From contig NZ_JADYTL010000008.1 of assembly GCF_021531055.1 (NCBI RefSeq), positions 1-64,000 on the forward strand: a DNA stretch of 64,000 nt. The letters are read 5' to 3'. A program made the position numbers and the translations under genes. Shown here one piece after another: positions 8,621 to 16,874 of the stretch (its first letter is position 1; every line of letters begins with the position of its first letter). Source of the stretch: Collinsella tanakaei (lineage in GTDB: Bacteria > Actinomycetota > Coriobacteriia > Coriobacteriales > Coriobacteriaceae). The notes under the pieces are model-generated. The model was not told where the DNA came from, did not search any database, and worked only from the letters and a program-made list of their open reading frames with translations.

Positions 8621-9142
8621 TTAGGCCGCCTTCTGCTCGGAAACCTGCTGGATCGAGCGAGCGAGACCGCTGGAGACGCCGTTGACGCAAACAGCGATGT
8701 CGCGGGCGAAGCCGGAGATAAGGCCGGCGATCTGGCCCAGGAGCTGGTCCTTGGTCGGCAGCTCGGCGATGGCGTTGACCTCCTCGGCGGAGACGGCCTT
8801 GCCCTCGGAGATACCGCCCTTGATCTCGAGCACGCCCTTGGACTTCGTCGCGAAGTCCTTGAGGGCCTTGGCAGCCTCGACGGGCTCGTTCTCATAGAAC
8901 ACGTAGGCGACGGGGCCGACGAGGATGTCGTCGATCTCGGGCTGGCCCTGGTTCTTGAGCGCGATGCGAACGAGGTTGTTCTTGTAGACCTTCATCTCGG
9001 CACCGGTCTCGCGCAGCGTGTGACGCAGCGTCTCGGCCTGCTTCACGGTGAGGCCGTTGTAGTTGACGACGAACACACCGTTGTTGCTCTCGATGCGGGA
9101 CTCGATCTCGGCGACCTTGTCGATCTTGTACTGCTGTGGCAT
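8621..9142 (-). CDS. rplJ: 50S ribosomal protein L10
   Basis: L10 anchors L12 dimers to the 23S rRNA stalk base and represses its own operon by binding the leader RNA. The 173-residue protein has the expected opening (KIDKVAEIESRIE), the rRNA-binding NYNGLTVKQAETLRHTLRE and KVYKNNLVRIAL blocks, and the C-terminal L12-binding helix. The start at 9142 follows the strong site GGAGGAGG, and upstream in-frame codons fall in the leader. rplK and rplA, usually upstream, are not present, so rplJL is a separate operon. Confidence 0.97.
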   Translation of the reverse strand: MPQQYKIDKVAEIESRIESNNGVFVVNYNGLTVKQAETLRHTLRETGAEMKVYKNNLVRIALKNQGQPEIDDILVGPVAYVFYENEPVEAAKALKDFATKSKGVLEIKGGISEGKAVSAEEVNAIAELPTKDQLLGQIAGLISGFARDIAVCVNGVSSGLARSIQQVSEQKAA

Positions 9143-9371
9143 GTGGATTACACCTCCTCCTCTTTTTCTCTCGGCACAAACCCGTGCGAAGACGTGACGG
9201 GGGCATGTCTTGAGAAAAAGAAGCCCCCGCGCTGCATAGAGCGACGGGGGCGAGAAGACATATCTGCTCGACCACCTCGGCTGGCGGGTTACCCCTTTGA
9301 GCCTCGGGGCGCATGTGCGACCCTGCGGCACCGGCTGTCTCTGGCAGCGGATTCGTGCGTGAACCGTATGT
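9143..9371 (-). ncRNA. Ribosomal protein L10 leader
   Basis: About 230 bases between the promoter and rplJ form a structured leader. It contains a long stem region and ends with the attenuator hairpin described separately. L10 leaders of this layout are known upstream of rplJL in Gram-positive bacteria, where the L10-(L12)n complex favours termination. Identification is by position and terminator architecture. I could not fold it or compare it with the Rfam model. Confidence 0.75.
9212..9251 (-). terminator. Attenuator of the L10 leader
   Basis: GCCCCCG (9251-9245, minus) pairs with CGGGGGC (9229-9223), with further GCT/AGC pairing inside. The stem is followed on the minus strand by TTCTTTTTCTCA (9222-9211). 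It lies about 70 bases ahead of the rplJ start, so it can cut off transcription before the gene. Confidence 0.85.
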
Positions 9372-9400
9372 AGTATGCACAACGCCGCAGCGCGCGTCAA
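9372..9400 (-). promoter_or_regulatory. Promoter of the rplJ-rplL operon
   Basis: On the minus strand TTGACG (9400-9395) and CATACT (9377-9372) are separated by exactly 17 bases. This is the best sigma-A-type promoter in the window, and it gives a leader of about 225 bases before rplJ. Confidence 0.8.
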
Positions 9401-9439
9401 GCGTCGCGCCCCGCGCACAAACCCTCCACGCCCCAAGAA

Positions 9440-9470
9440 TGTAATAAAACCCCAGGGGTTATATTACATC
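9440..9470. repeat. CCCC/GGGG palindrome, copy 1
   Basis: A near-perfect palindrome, with arms reading ATGTAAT inward to CCCC and GGGG around a single central base. It belongs to a family of six copies in this window and lies in the spacer between the rplJ promoter and the aminotransferase gene. Confidence 0.85.
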
Positions 9471-9513
9471 CAGGAAAACGTCCGCAGTCCCCTCCCAATG
9501 CCGCCAGGTGACT

Positions 9514-9546
9514 CATGTAATAAAACCCCGGGGGTTTTATTACATG
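9514..9546. repeat. CCCC/GGGG palindrome, copy 2
   Basis: A perfect palindrome from CATGTAATAAAACCCC to its complement. It sits just past the aminotransferase stop and 43 bases from copy 1. It could act as that gene's terminator, but the AT-rich base and GC apex are the reverse of a normal terminator stem. Confidence 0.85.
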
Positions 9547-9555
9547 CAGGGGACG

Positions 9556-10695
9556 TCAGGAGACGAATGCCGCCAGGCGACGGAGCGCCTCGTCGAGGTC
9601 CCCGTCCGACACGCAAAACGACAGGCGCACATGGCCGGGGGCGCCGAAGCACGATCCGGGCACGAGCCCCACGCCCGCCTCGACGATCGCGCGCTCGCAG
9701 AACTCCTCATCGTCCATACCCGTCGCCGTGATATCGGGAAACGCGTAGAACGCGCCGCGCGGGCGACGCGTCGGCAGCCCCATGGCGCGCAGCCCGTCGA
9801 CCACACGATCGCGACGTCGCCGGTAGATCTCGACCATCGGCGCGGGGTCGCAACCGAGCGCGACCTCGGCGGGCGCCATGCAGAACATCACGGACGACGA
9901 GGCGGCGCTCTGGTGCGCCTTGGCGATCTGGGACACCAGCGGTTCGGCCGCCGCGATCCAGCCCATGCGCCACCCCGTCATGGCCCACGGCTTGGAGAAG
10001 CTGTCGATCACGACGGTCCGGTCGCGCAGCTCCGGATGACGCGTCGCGAAGCACTCGCACGCGCCGTCGTACACGAGCCGGTTGTACACGTCGTCGCTGA
10101 TCACGTAGACGCCGAACTCCCCCGCCACGCGCGCGACCGCGTCGAGCGATGCCGCATCGAGCATGCAGCCGGTCGGGTTGTTGGGCGAGTTGATGACGAT
10201 GGCCTTCGTGGCGGGCGTGACCAGCGCGCGCAAAGCGTCCTCGTCGATCTGGAAATCCCACGGGGAGGTGTCGAGCCGCACGGGGCGGGCGTGGTTCATG
10301 CGCGTGACCGCCTCGTAGGACACGAAGGCGGGCACCGGGATGATGACCTCGTCGCCGGGATTCAGCAACGCGAGCAACGTCGACGAGATCGCCTCGGTCG
10401 CGCCGAGCGTCACCACGACCTCCTCCGGCGCGAACGCGAGGCCCTGTTCCGCCATGTACCCGGAGATGGCCTCACGCAGCGCGGGCGTGCCCGCATTGGG
10501 CGCGTAGTGGGTCTCACCGCGGTCGAGCGCCGCCTTGGCCTCGGCGCGGATCGCCTTGGGCGTATCGAACTCCGGCTCGCCGAGCGCGAGCGAGATGCAG
10601 TCGGGCGTCTGCGCCGCCAACGTGCTGATGCGTCGGATGGCGGAGGGTTGCATGGCGACGATGGCCGAGTTGACGGGGCGAGGTGAAGCTGCCAT
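9556..10695 (-). CDS. Class I/II PLP aminotransferase
   Basis: A 379-residue fold-type I aminotransferase. Visible are the YAPNAGTPALREAI substrate segment (64-77), PNNPTG at 171-176, the DDVYNRLVYD segment (201-210), the PLP Lys235 in SFSKPWAMTGWRMG, and the C-terminal HVRLSF Arg that binds the substrate carboxylate. This is the pattern of aspartate/aromatic/branched-chain aminotransferases of the I-gamma type. The amino donor cannot be decided from the sequence. GGAGGT stands five bases before the ATG. The gene is monocistronic and divergent from the next one. Confidence 0.85.
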   Translation of the reverse strand: MAASPRPVNSAIVAMQPSAIRRISTLAAQTPDCISLALGEPEFDTPKAIRAEAKAALDRGETHYAPNAGTPALREAISGYMAEQGLAFAPEEVVVTLGATEAISSTLLALLNPGDEVIIPVPAFVSYEAVTRMNHARPVRLDTSPWDFQIDEDALRALVTPATKAIVINSPNNPTGCMLDAASLDAVARVAGEFGVYVISDDVYNRLVYDGACECFATRHPELRDRTVVIDSFSKPWAMTGWRMGWIAAAEPLVSQIAKAHQSAASSSVMFCMAPAEVALGCDPAPMVEIYRRRRDRVVDGLRAMGLPTRRPRGAFYAFPDITATGMDDEEFCERAIVEAGVGLVPGSCFGAPGHVRLSFCVSDGDLDEALRRLAAFVS

Positions 10696-10868
10696 GGCGG
10701 ACCTCCGGATGCTGCGTGGATCGAAGTGGTGGCGTCTATTGTCTCATGACAGGCGGCGTTGGGCGCGCGAACGGGTCCCTGGCGCCCCATCGTTTCGGAT
10801 CGGTTACGCACGCGGACGCGCCTGCGGGCATCCGAGCGGCTACAATGACCAGGATGGCCGAGGTTCAC

Positions 10869-11498
10869 ATGATGATGAGGGGGAAGATGGACGACACGCT
10901 GCGACACGTCGTGCTCGTCGACGCCGACGGCGACGCCGGGGCGGCGCGCCTGCTGCTCGACGACTTCGCCGACGCCCTGTGCGCATATGCGCGCATGGGC
11001 GGGGCCGAACCCCCGACCGTCACATGGGCCGATGACGGAACATGCGAGGACGACGCCCTCGATTGCGGGGTCGTCGCGTTCCGCATCCGGGAGGGAACAC
11101 CCGCATCGCGGCCGACCGACGCGCTGGATATGGTCGGTGCCCCGAACGGCATGCCTTGTTACCTGCTGTGCTGCACCGACGACTTCGATCCGGCAGATGC
11201 CCTTCCCTCCGTCACGGCATATGCTCGGGAATGCGAGGCGGCGGGCCTTATCTGTCGTGGCGGCGTCATCGTGGGCGGCGGCGCCCTCGTGCCACGTACC
11301 GCCAAAAGCCCCCGCATGGGAACACTGCGCCGGTGGCGCTCGGAGGCGACGGACGCCCTGATCGCCGCCGTTCGCCTGCAATGCGGTGTCGACGAGGCGG
11401 CGGCGATCACGCGCGACACGACGCGCCGGCGCGAGCAGGGCTTCATCCTCGCCCGCTGCCCGATCCCCCGCTGGGCCTATCGCCTCTTCCTCCGCTGA
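10869..11498 (+). CDS. Flavodoxin/FMN-reductase-like protein of unknown function
   Basis: The 209-residue product has no motif I can name with certainty. Its middle section (LLCCTDDFDP, then YARECEAAGLICRGGVIVGGG) resembles the region of NAD(P)H-dependent FMN reductases in Clostridia that reads as a strand, an acidic loop, then CxxAGLxWxGGxxxGGG. A flavodoxin-like fold is therefore possible. The N-terminal phosphate loop typical of flavodoxins (T/SGT) is not evident, so cofactor binding is doubtful. I chose the ATG at 10869 because CGAGG precedes it by five bases. 10887 is also possible, and a TACAAT box lies at 10841-10846. The gene shares a divergent spacer with the aminotransferase. Confidence 0.5.
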   Translation: MMMRGKMDDTLRHVVLVDADGDAGAARLLLDDFADALCAYARMGGAEPPTVTWADDGTCEDDALDCGVVAFRIREGTPASRPTDALDMVGAPNGMPCYLLCCTDDFDPADALPSVTAYARECEAAGLICRGGVIVGGGALVPRTAKSPRMGTLRRWRSEATDALIAAVRLQCGVDEAAAITRDTTRRREQGFILARCPIPRWAYRLFLR

Positions 11499-11515
11499 CG
11501 CGTCCCCCACGTCTC

Positions 11516-11537
11516 GCATGTCCCAAAAGGGGCATGC
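11516..11537 (+). terminator. Terminator-like hairpin before the SOS-type promoter
   Basis: GCATGTCCC and GGGGCATGC form a stem with one mismatch around an AAAA loop. It lies 18 bases after the preceding stop, but has no T run. The inner CCCAAAAGGGG also occurs in the hairpin repeat at 37246, so it may be a repeat remnant. Confidence 0.45.
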
Positions 11538-11543
11538 GGCAAT

Positions 11544-11572
11544 CGAACATCTGTTTGCGTCTGTGGTATGAT
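11544..11572 (+). promoter_or_regulatory. LexA-like box and extended -10 promoter of terB-brxD
   Basis: CGAACATCTGTTTG (11544-11557) fits the Gram-positive SOS consensus CGAAC-N4-GTTYG. Six bases later comes the extended -10 TGGTATGAT (11564-11572). The same box-gap-TGn-TAT arrangement recurs at 20167-20195. A LexA repressor bound here would cover the promoter. LexA itself is not in the window, so regulation is inferred. Confidence 0.65.
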
Positions 11573-11615
11573 GATAGGTCACCTAGAGGTGAGTCGAGAC
11601 GGGAGAGGAGGACCT

Positions 11616-13355
11616 ATGGCGGACGTGCAGCGCATCATCGAGCAGATCCTGAACGCAGAGCGCCTCAAGCGCAGTTCCCATTTCTCCGAACGCGTCTACA
11701 CGGACGAGCCGATTCTGACGACCGGTCGCCAGATGGCCTCCTACCTGCCCGACCGCTACCGCGAGATGCGCGCGATCTCACGCTGGCAGCCGGACCCCCA
11801 GGGCAACAGGGGACGCTGGCTCACGGAAGCGGAGCTGTTCTACCGCCAAGGCGTCTTCATGGAGGACTTCGAGGACGACTGCCCCTATCACGGCACGTTC
11901 AAGTCGTTCTTCCCCACCTACAACGCCATGAGCGACCGACAGCTGCGCGGATACTTCACCTGGCGCGCAGCGGTGCGTAAAGGACACATCGAGGAGACGT
12001 CCCTCTCCTTCGCCTACGTCTATATCTACGAGCTGCTGTGCGGTATCGGGGTGACGAGCGCCGAGGAGGGTTTCTCCAAGCTGACGACGTTTTGGGAGGC
12101 ATACCGCGGCTTTGCCCCCGAGATCGACCGGTACCTGCGCGTATGGACCCAAGACTACGTCGTCTACCACGGTCTCGACCCGCAGCTTTTGGCTGATTGG
12201 AAAAGCGTCGCCTTCGACCGCAAACTCATCGAACTCCAGCGCCTCACCGACGAGGCCCTCGCGCGTCTCGGGCGCGCGCAAGGCGGCGGCGCCAAACGAA
12301 ACCACGCCGGCTCACTGCTGCCCCCCGACACCGCATTCGAGGAGCGGCTGCTCGACGCGATCGACGCGCTGTCGACCTACCGCATCGCCGGCTCCAAGCT
12401 CTATCGCCACGACCCTGACGGCGTCCGCCACGTCGCCTGCGCCGTCTACGTGCAACTCGCCGCGTACTACCTGCGACAGCGCAAGCACGGCATCATCGAG
12501 AGCCTGTTCGGCACGATGTCGGCACTGCCCTACACCATGTTCGCCTCCGCCGTGTTCTTCGAGCGCGCGCGGCACCCCGACACCGTCTTCGAACTCGACG
12601 AGATCCATCGTTTCACCTGCGCAAACGGCCTGTGGACGTGCGAGCGCGTACACGGCAACCGCGGACGCAGCGCCAAGATCGGCGACGCGATGCATGCCGT
12701 CGACCGCATGTTTCGCGAAGCGGTCGCCTTCGACGCCCCGCTCAAGGACGAGGGCTCTCCCAAGTACCTCAGGCGCATCGTCGAGCGCGAAATCGAAGGC
12801 TGGCTTAGCTGGCACAGCGCGCATGCGCCGCGCGTGATCGACATCGACCTGGCGAAACTCTCCGGCATCCGCAGCGCCGCCGCCCAGACGCGCGAGGCGC
12901 TGCTGATCGACGAGGAACGCGAAGAGGCGGATGCCGGTACGGACGCGCATGATGAGGTGATTGTCGACGCGGACGAGACCCCGCACGTAGACGGCACCGC
13001 GTCCGCACCCGATGCTACGATGGATGCGGCCGACGTCGGTAAGGTCGAGCAGATGGCCACGGCGGCGCCCGACGAGCCGCGCGCGCCCGTCGAGAAGCCG
13101 CCCGTCGCCGAGGCACCCGAGGCGCACGGGCCGCTGTCGCCCACCCAAGCCGCCTACGCGCGCGCCCTGCTCGCAGGAGATGCAGCAGCGGCCCGCACGG
13201 CAGCGGAGGCGAGCCGCGCGTCGGAGGACATGCTCGTCGATGCGATCAACGAGGCTCTGTTCGACACCCTCGGCGACACCGCGATCGAATTCGGGGCGGA
13301 CGGCCCGCAGATCGTCGAGGACTACCGGGAAGATGTGGAGGAGCTGCTCGCATGA
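11616..13355 (+). CDS. TerB-N / TerB-C domain protein
   Basis: A 579-residue protein. The first two-thirds match the TerB-N architecture (RQMASYLPDRYREMRAIS early, then SFFPTYNAMSDRQLRGYF and a helical YVYIYELLCGIG segment). An acidic, Ala/Pro/Glu-rich linker (about 430-500) leads to a TerB-C-type end (DMLVDAINEALFDTLGDTAI, then a DYREDVEELL tail). TerB-N/TerB-C proteins occur with a BrxC/BrxD-type ATPase and an SF2 helicase and are thought to belong to a DNA-processing or defence complex. GGAGAGGAGG precedes the start. Its stop overlaps the next gene by four bases (ATGA), so the two are translationally coupled. The promoter carries a LexA-like box. Confidence 0.8.
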   Translation: MADVQRIIEQILNAERLKRSSHFSERVYTDEPILTTGRQMASYLPDRYREMRAISRWQPDPQGNRGRWLTEAELFYRQGVFMEDFEDDCPYHGTFKSFFPTYNAMSDRQLRGYFTWRAAVRKGHIEETSLSFAYVYIYELLCGIGVTSAEEGFSKLTTFWEAYRGFAPEIDRYLRVWTQDYVVYHGLDPQLLADWKSVAFDRKLIELQRLTDEALARLGRAQGGGAKRNHAGSLLPPDTAFEERLLDAIDALSTYRIAGSKLYRHDPDGVRHVACAVYVQLAAYYLRQRKHGIIESLFGTMSALPYTMFASAVFFERARHPDTVFELDEIHRFTCANGLWTCERVHGNRGRSAKIGDAMHAVDRMFREAVAFDAPLKDEGSPKYLRRIVEREIEGWLSWHSAHAPRVIDIDLAKLSGIRSAAAQTREALLIDEEREEADAGTDAHDEVIVDADETPHVDGTASAPDATMDAADVGKVEQMATAAPDEPRAPVEKPPVAEAPEAHGPLSPTQAAYARALLAGDAAAARTAAEASRASEDMLVDAINEALFDTLGDTAIEFGADGPQIVEDYREDVEELLA

Positions 13356-14656
13356 GTGATATGAACGCAACCGCGCCGCGTGTACCCAAGCGCGTCGCCG
13401 CCGTCATCCTGAACTCCCTGAAGGGCGGCGTGGTGCCCCGCATCGGCCTGCCCTACATCACCGTCGGGCGCGAGGTGGAGATCCGGGCGCTGCTCACCGA
13501 CCTCGATCTCATCGCCGACGGCGGCGCCTCGTTCCGCTTCCTGGTGGGCCGCTACGGCGCGGGCAAGAGCTTTTTGCTGCAAACCATCCGCACACACGCC
13601 ATGGGCGAGAATTTCGTCGTCGCCGACGCGGACCTGTCGCCCGAACGCCGCCTGCAAGGCGGCCAGGGACAGGGTCTTGCCACCTACCGCGAGCTCATCC
13701 GCAACCTCTCCACCAAAACGCGCCCCGAGGGCGGCGCGCTGGGCCTCGTACTCGACCGTTGGGTCACCCGCCTACAGGACGAGGGAGGCGACGGCATCCT
13801 CGAGCGCGCCCGCGCGAGCGTCGCCAACCTCGAGGAGCTCGTCCACGGGTTCGATTTCTCGCGGATGCTCATGCGTTATCTGCAGGCGAGCCTCGAGGGG
13901 GACGACGAGGTCAAATCGTGCGTCATGCGGTGGCTGCGCGGCGAGTACCGCACCAAGACCGAGGCCCGCACCGACCTGGGGTGTTCCACGGTCATCACCG
14001 ACGACGACTGGTACGACTACATCAAGCTCATCGCCGCGTTCCTCACAAACGCCGGCTACCGCGGCCTGCTCGTGCTCATCGACGAGCTCGTCAACCTGTA
14101 CAAGATCCCCAACGCCATCACCCGCCAGTACAACTACGAGAAGATCCTCACCATGTACAACGACACCCTGCAGGGCAAGGCGCATCACCTGGGGATCATC
14201 ATGGGCGGCACGCCGACCTCCATCGAGGACCGTCGACGCGGCGTGTTTTCCTACGAGGCGCTGCGCAGCCGCCTCACGCAGGGGCGCTTTGCCCGCGAGG
14301 ACATGCGCGACATGCTGGCGCCCATCATCCGACTGCATCCGCTCACCTACGAGGAGCTGCTCGTCCTCATCGAGAAGCTCGGGCAGATCCATGCCGGTTA
14401 CTTCGGGTATGAGAACACGATCGGCGACGAGGACCTCGTGGCGTTTCTGAAGATCGAGTTCGGTCGCGTGGGCGCCGACACGCACCTCACCCCGCGCGAG
14501 GTGATCCGCGACTTCATCGAGCTGCTCGACATCGCCTACCAAAACCCCGATACCGACATCTCGGCGCTGCTGCGCGACGAGGGTGCCGTGACGGGTGCAG
14601 TCGGGGCCCCCGCGACCGACGACGGCGACGCCCCCTTCGCCGAGTTCACGATCTAA
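13352..14656 (+). CDS. BrxC/BrxD-type (DUF2791) P-loop ATPase
   Basis: A 434-residue STAND/ORC-like ATPase of the DUF2791 family. Walker A is GRYGAGKS (66-73), Walker B LLVLIDEL (239-246), and a sensor-like GIIMGGTP strand follows (about 280). The opening SLKGGVVPRIGLPYITVGRE is typical of BrxD-like proteins. BrxD occurs in some BREX types beside the Lhr-like helicase BrxHI, but the other BREX genes (pglZ, brxC, pglX) are absent. The partner here is the TerB protein, with a four-base overlap and shared LexA-like promoter. An Lhr-like helicase that could be the third component lies 6 kb downstream. Family call strong; biological role (defence or SOS-linked DNA repair) inferred. Confidence 0.82.
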   Translation: MSDMNATAPRVPKRVAAVILNSLKGGVVPRIGLPYITVGREVEIRALLTDLDLIADGGASFRFLVGRYGAGKSFLLQTIRTHAMGENFVVADADLSPERRLQGGQGQGLATYRELIRNLSTKTRPEGGALGLVLDRWVTRLQDEGGDGILERARASVANLEELVHGFDFSRMLMRYLQASLEGDDEVKSCVMRWLRGEYRTKTEARTDLGCSTVITDDDWYDYIKLIAAFLTNAGYRGLLVLIDELVNLYKIPNAITRQYNYEKILTMYNDTLQGKAHHLGIIMGGTPTSIEDRRRGVFSYEALRSRLTQGRFAREDMRDMLAPIIRLHPLTYEELLVLIEKLGQIHAGYFGYENTIGDEDLVAFLKIEFGRVGADTHLTPREVIRDFIELLDIAYQNPDTDISALLRDEGAVTGAVGAPATDDGDAPFAEFTI

Positions 14657-14912
14657 GCGGGGACGAAACAGTCGATTTGGTCTACCCAGATCTCTCGATG
14701 TTACGAAGTGCGTGTTTGAATCCGGAACCGCTTTGTATACCGCCCCCGCAGCAATTTCTGTACCTGCACTTATAATGCCGGGGCGAGTGCGTCTACTCGG
14801 GATTTCCCAAACGAAGCACTCACTTTGCAAATGCGTGACGGAATATGCCGAATCCCGGCACCGCCACGCCGTCTTGCCCCGTCATTCGGATCAAATCAGT
14901 CAGACAGCAGTG

Positions 14913-14955
14913 CCCAAAAGAAACGCGGCCGCCTCCCGATAGGAAGACGGCCGCG
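14913..14955 (-). terminator. Terminator of the hydrogenase gene
   Basis: CGCGGCCG (14924-14931) pairs with CGGCCGCG (14948-14955), with a further G-U-tolerant inner stem. On the minus strand the stem is followed by TTTCTTTT (14923-14916). The 260 bases between brxD and this hairpin hold no gene that I can see. Confidence 0.85.
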
Positions 14956-14982
14956 TTCGCATCATATCGAAGCGGATGACCC

Positions 14983-16611
14983 TTACGCCTCGGTATCAGG
15001 CGTCAGAGCCTCGTGGGCCTCGGCGACGGCGTCGGACTTGCCGTCCTCGGGGCGCTCGAGCTCGGGGATCCAGTCGATGTAGGCATCGTCCGGCGCGTTC
15101 TTGTGCGGCGAGCGCTTGGCGTAGGCCTTCACCATGGCAGCGGTCTTGGTGATGGACTGCAGCGTGCCGGCACCGGCTACGCAACCGCCCGGGCACGCCA
15201 TGCCCTCGAGCAGGTAGCCGTCGTACTTGCCCTTGATGGCGTCCTTGAGCATCTTGCGGCAGTTGTCCAGACCCTCGGCGTTGGCGATCTTGACGATGCG
15301 CGAGGGATCGTCGCGATGGATGGCGTTGACCACGGCGTTGGCCACGCCACCGGCGACGGCGAAGTTACGGCCGTCGGTGGAAGCGACCTCGAAGTCGCTC
15401 GAGCCCTCGCCCGCGAGCTTGGTGTAGTCGATGTTCTTGGCCTCCATCATGCCCGCCATCTCCTCGAAGGTGAGCACGAAATCGACCTCGGACTTGACGG
15501 ACTTGCGCTGGGCCTCGAGCTTCTTGGCCGAGCACGGTCCGACGAACACGATCTTGGCATCGGGATGCTGCTTGCGGATGAGGCGCGCGGTGAGCGTCAT
15601 GGGCGTGAGGGCCATCGAGATGCAATCGGCATGCTCGGGGAACTCCATCTTGGCCATGACCGACCACGCGGGGCAGCACGAGGTACCCATGAACGGGATC
15701 TTCTCGGGGACCTCCTCGAGGAAGTCGCCGGCCTCCTGCACGGCGCACAGGTCGGCGCCGAGCGCGACCTCCTCCATGCCGGAGAAGCCGAGCTCCTTGA
15801 AGGCCTGGCGCAGCTTGTCGACGTTGCCCTTGCCGCCGAACTGGCCGACGAAGGCGGGCGCGACCTCGGCGATGACCTCCTTGCCCTCGCGGATGGCGTG
15901 GATGACCTGGAAGATCTGGCTCTTGTCGGCGATGGCGCCGAACGGGCAGTTGACCAGGCACTGGCCGCAGGAGACGCACTTGTCGTAGTCGATCTTGGCA
16001 CGGCCCTGCTCATCGGAGCCGATGGCGTTCATGCCGCAGGCGGCGGCGCAGGGGCGCTCGTAGTGGTGGATGGCCGAATACGGGCACACGGTCGCGCAGC
16101 GGCCGCACTTGATGCACTTGGACTGGTCGATGTGAGCCTTGCCGTCAACGAACGAGATGGCGCCCTTGGGGCAGATCTCGCGGCAGGGGTGCGCCATGCA
16201 ACCCTGGCAGGCGTCGCTCACGCGGTAGACGTTGTCCTCGCACGCGTTGCAGGCGAAATTGATGACGTTGATCAGCGGCGGCTCATAGTAGGTCTCGGGC
16301 TTGGCCGCCTCGGCCACGCCCTCGGAGAGCATGGCGGGCTTGTCCACGCCCTGCAGCGGCAGACCCATCGCCAGACGGATGCGCTCGCCCACGACGGCGC
16401 GCTCGATGAAGACGCTCTCGCGGTAGGTGGCCACGTCGCCCGGGATGATCTCGTAGGGCAGGTTGTCGACCCAGCCGTAGTCGTCGGTGTCGACGATACC
16501 GTCGCCGTCGACGTCGACGCCGCCCTGGTAGGCGATGCGCGCGACCTCTTTGAAGACGGTGCGCCGGATCTTGGTGAGGTTGGTGTCAACCCCGCGCATG
16601 GCGTTGCTCAT
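14983..16611 (-). CDS. [FeFe] hydrogenase, group B type
   Basis: A 542-residue iron hydrogenase that should make or consume H2 with ferredoxin-type electron carriers in the cytoplasm. The N-terminal half has several CxxCxxC[x]nCP clusters (CIKCGRCATVCP, CVSCGQCLVNCP and CQGC-x-CREICP). The H-cluster motifs are TSCCPAW, GPCSAKK and MACPGGCVAGAG, complete in all ligand cysteines. The C-terminal form GMACPGGCVAGAG is that of monomeric group B enzymes of gut anaerobes. Residues 33-44 form an EF-hand-like loop (DVDGDGIVDTDD). The HydEFG maturases are not in this window. It is monocistronic, with its own terminator and a promoter carrying a palindrome. Confidence 0.92.
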   Translation of the reverse strand: MSNAMRGVDTNLTKIRRTVFKEVARIAYQGGVDVDGDGIVDTDDYGWVDNLPYEIIPGDVATYRESVFIERAVVGERIRLAMGLPLQGVDKPAMLSEGVAEAAKPETYYEPPLINVINFACNACEDNVYRVSDACQGCMAHPCREICPKGAISFVDGKAHIDQSKCIKCGRCATVCPYSAIHHYERPCAAACGMNAIGSDEQGRAKIDYDKCVSCGQCLVNCPFGAIADKSQIFQVIHAIREGKEVIAEVAPAFVGQFGGKGNVDKLRQAFKELGFSGMEEVALGADLCAVQEAGDFLEEVPEKIPFMGTSCCPAWSVMAKMEFPEHADCISMALTPMTLTARLIRKQHPDAKIVFVGPCSAKKLEAQRKSVKSEVDFVLTFEEMAGMMEAKNIDYTKLAGEGSSDFEVASTDGRNFAVAGGVANAVVNAIHRDDPSRIVKIANAEGLDNCRKMLKDAIKGKYDGYLLEGMACPGGCVAGAGTLQSITKTAAMVKAYAKRSPHKNAPDDAYIDWIPELERPEDGKSDAVAEAHEALTPDTEA

Positions 16612-16651
16612 ATCGGATTCCCCTCTCGGAGGTTTTTACAGGCTTCACCAT

Positions 16652-16679
16652 TTTATAATCGCCGGCGGCGATTTGTCCG
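16652..16679 (-). promoter_or_regulatory. Putative hydrogenase promoter with embedded palindrome
   Basis: On the minus strand CGGACA (16679-16674) and TATAAA (16657-16652) are 16 bases apart. The spacer contains the palindrome ATCGCC-GGC-GGCGAT (16658-16672), a good place for a repressor. No regulator gene is adjacent, and the site does not resemble Rex or FNR operators. Confidence 0.5.
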
Positions 16680-16874
16680 CACTTTGCCGTCTTAAAAATC
16701 GAATTGGTGCACAAGACAAACACGCGCCCTCCGAAAGCCCGCGCGCCATGCGTATAATCGGGGGCAGCGACCCGTCTGCCACCCGCCCGATACCCGATTC
16801 GACACGCGCGACAGATGTCCGCCATCGTATGTGCGCGCTGTGCGCTCCGTTTTCTTCCGAAAGAAGGCACGCTC

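Noticed and set aside
11544-14656. A complete BREX system
   Set aside because: Only a BrxC/BrxD-type ATPase is present. PglZ, PglX, BrxA, BrxB and BrxL are absent.
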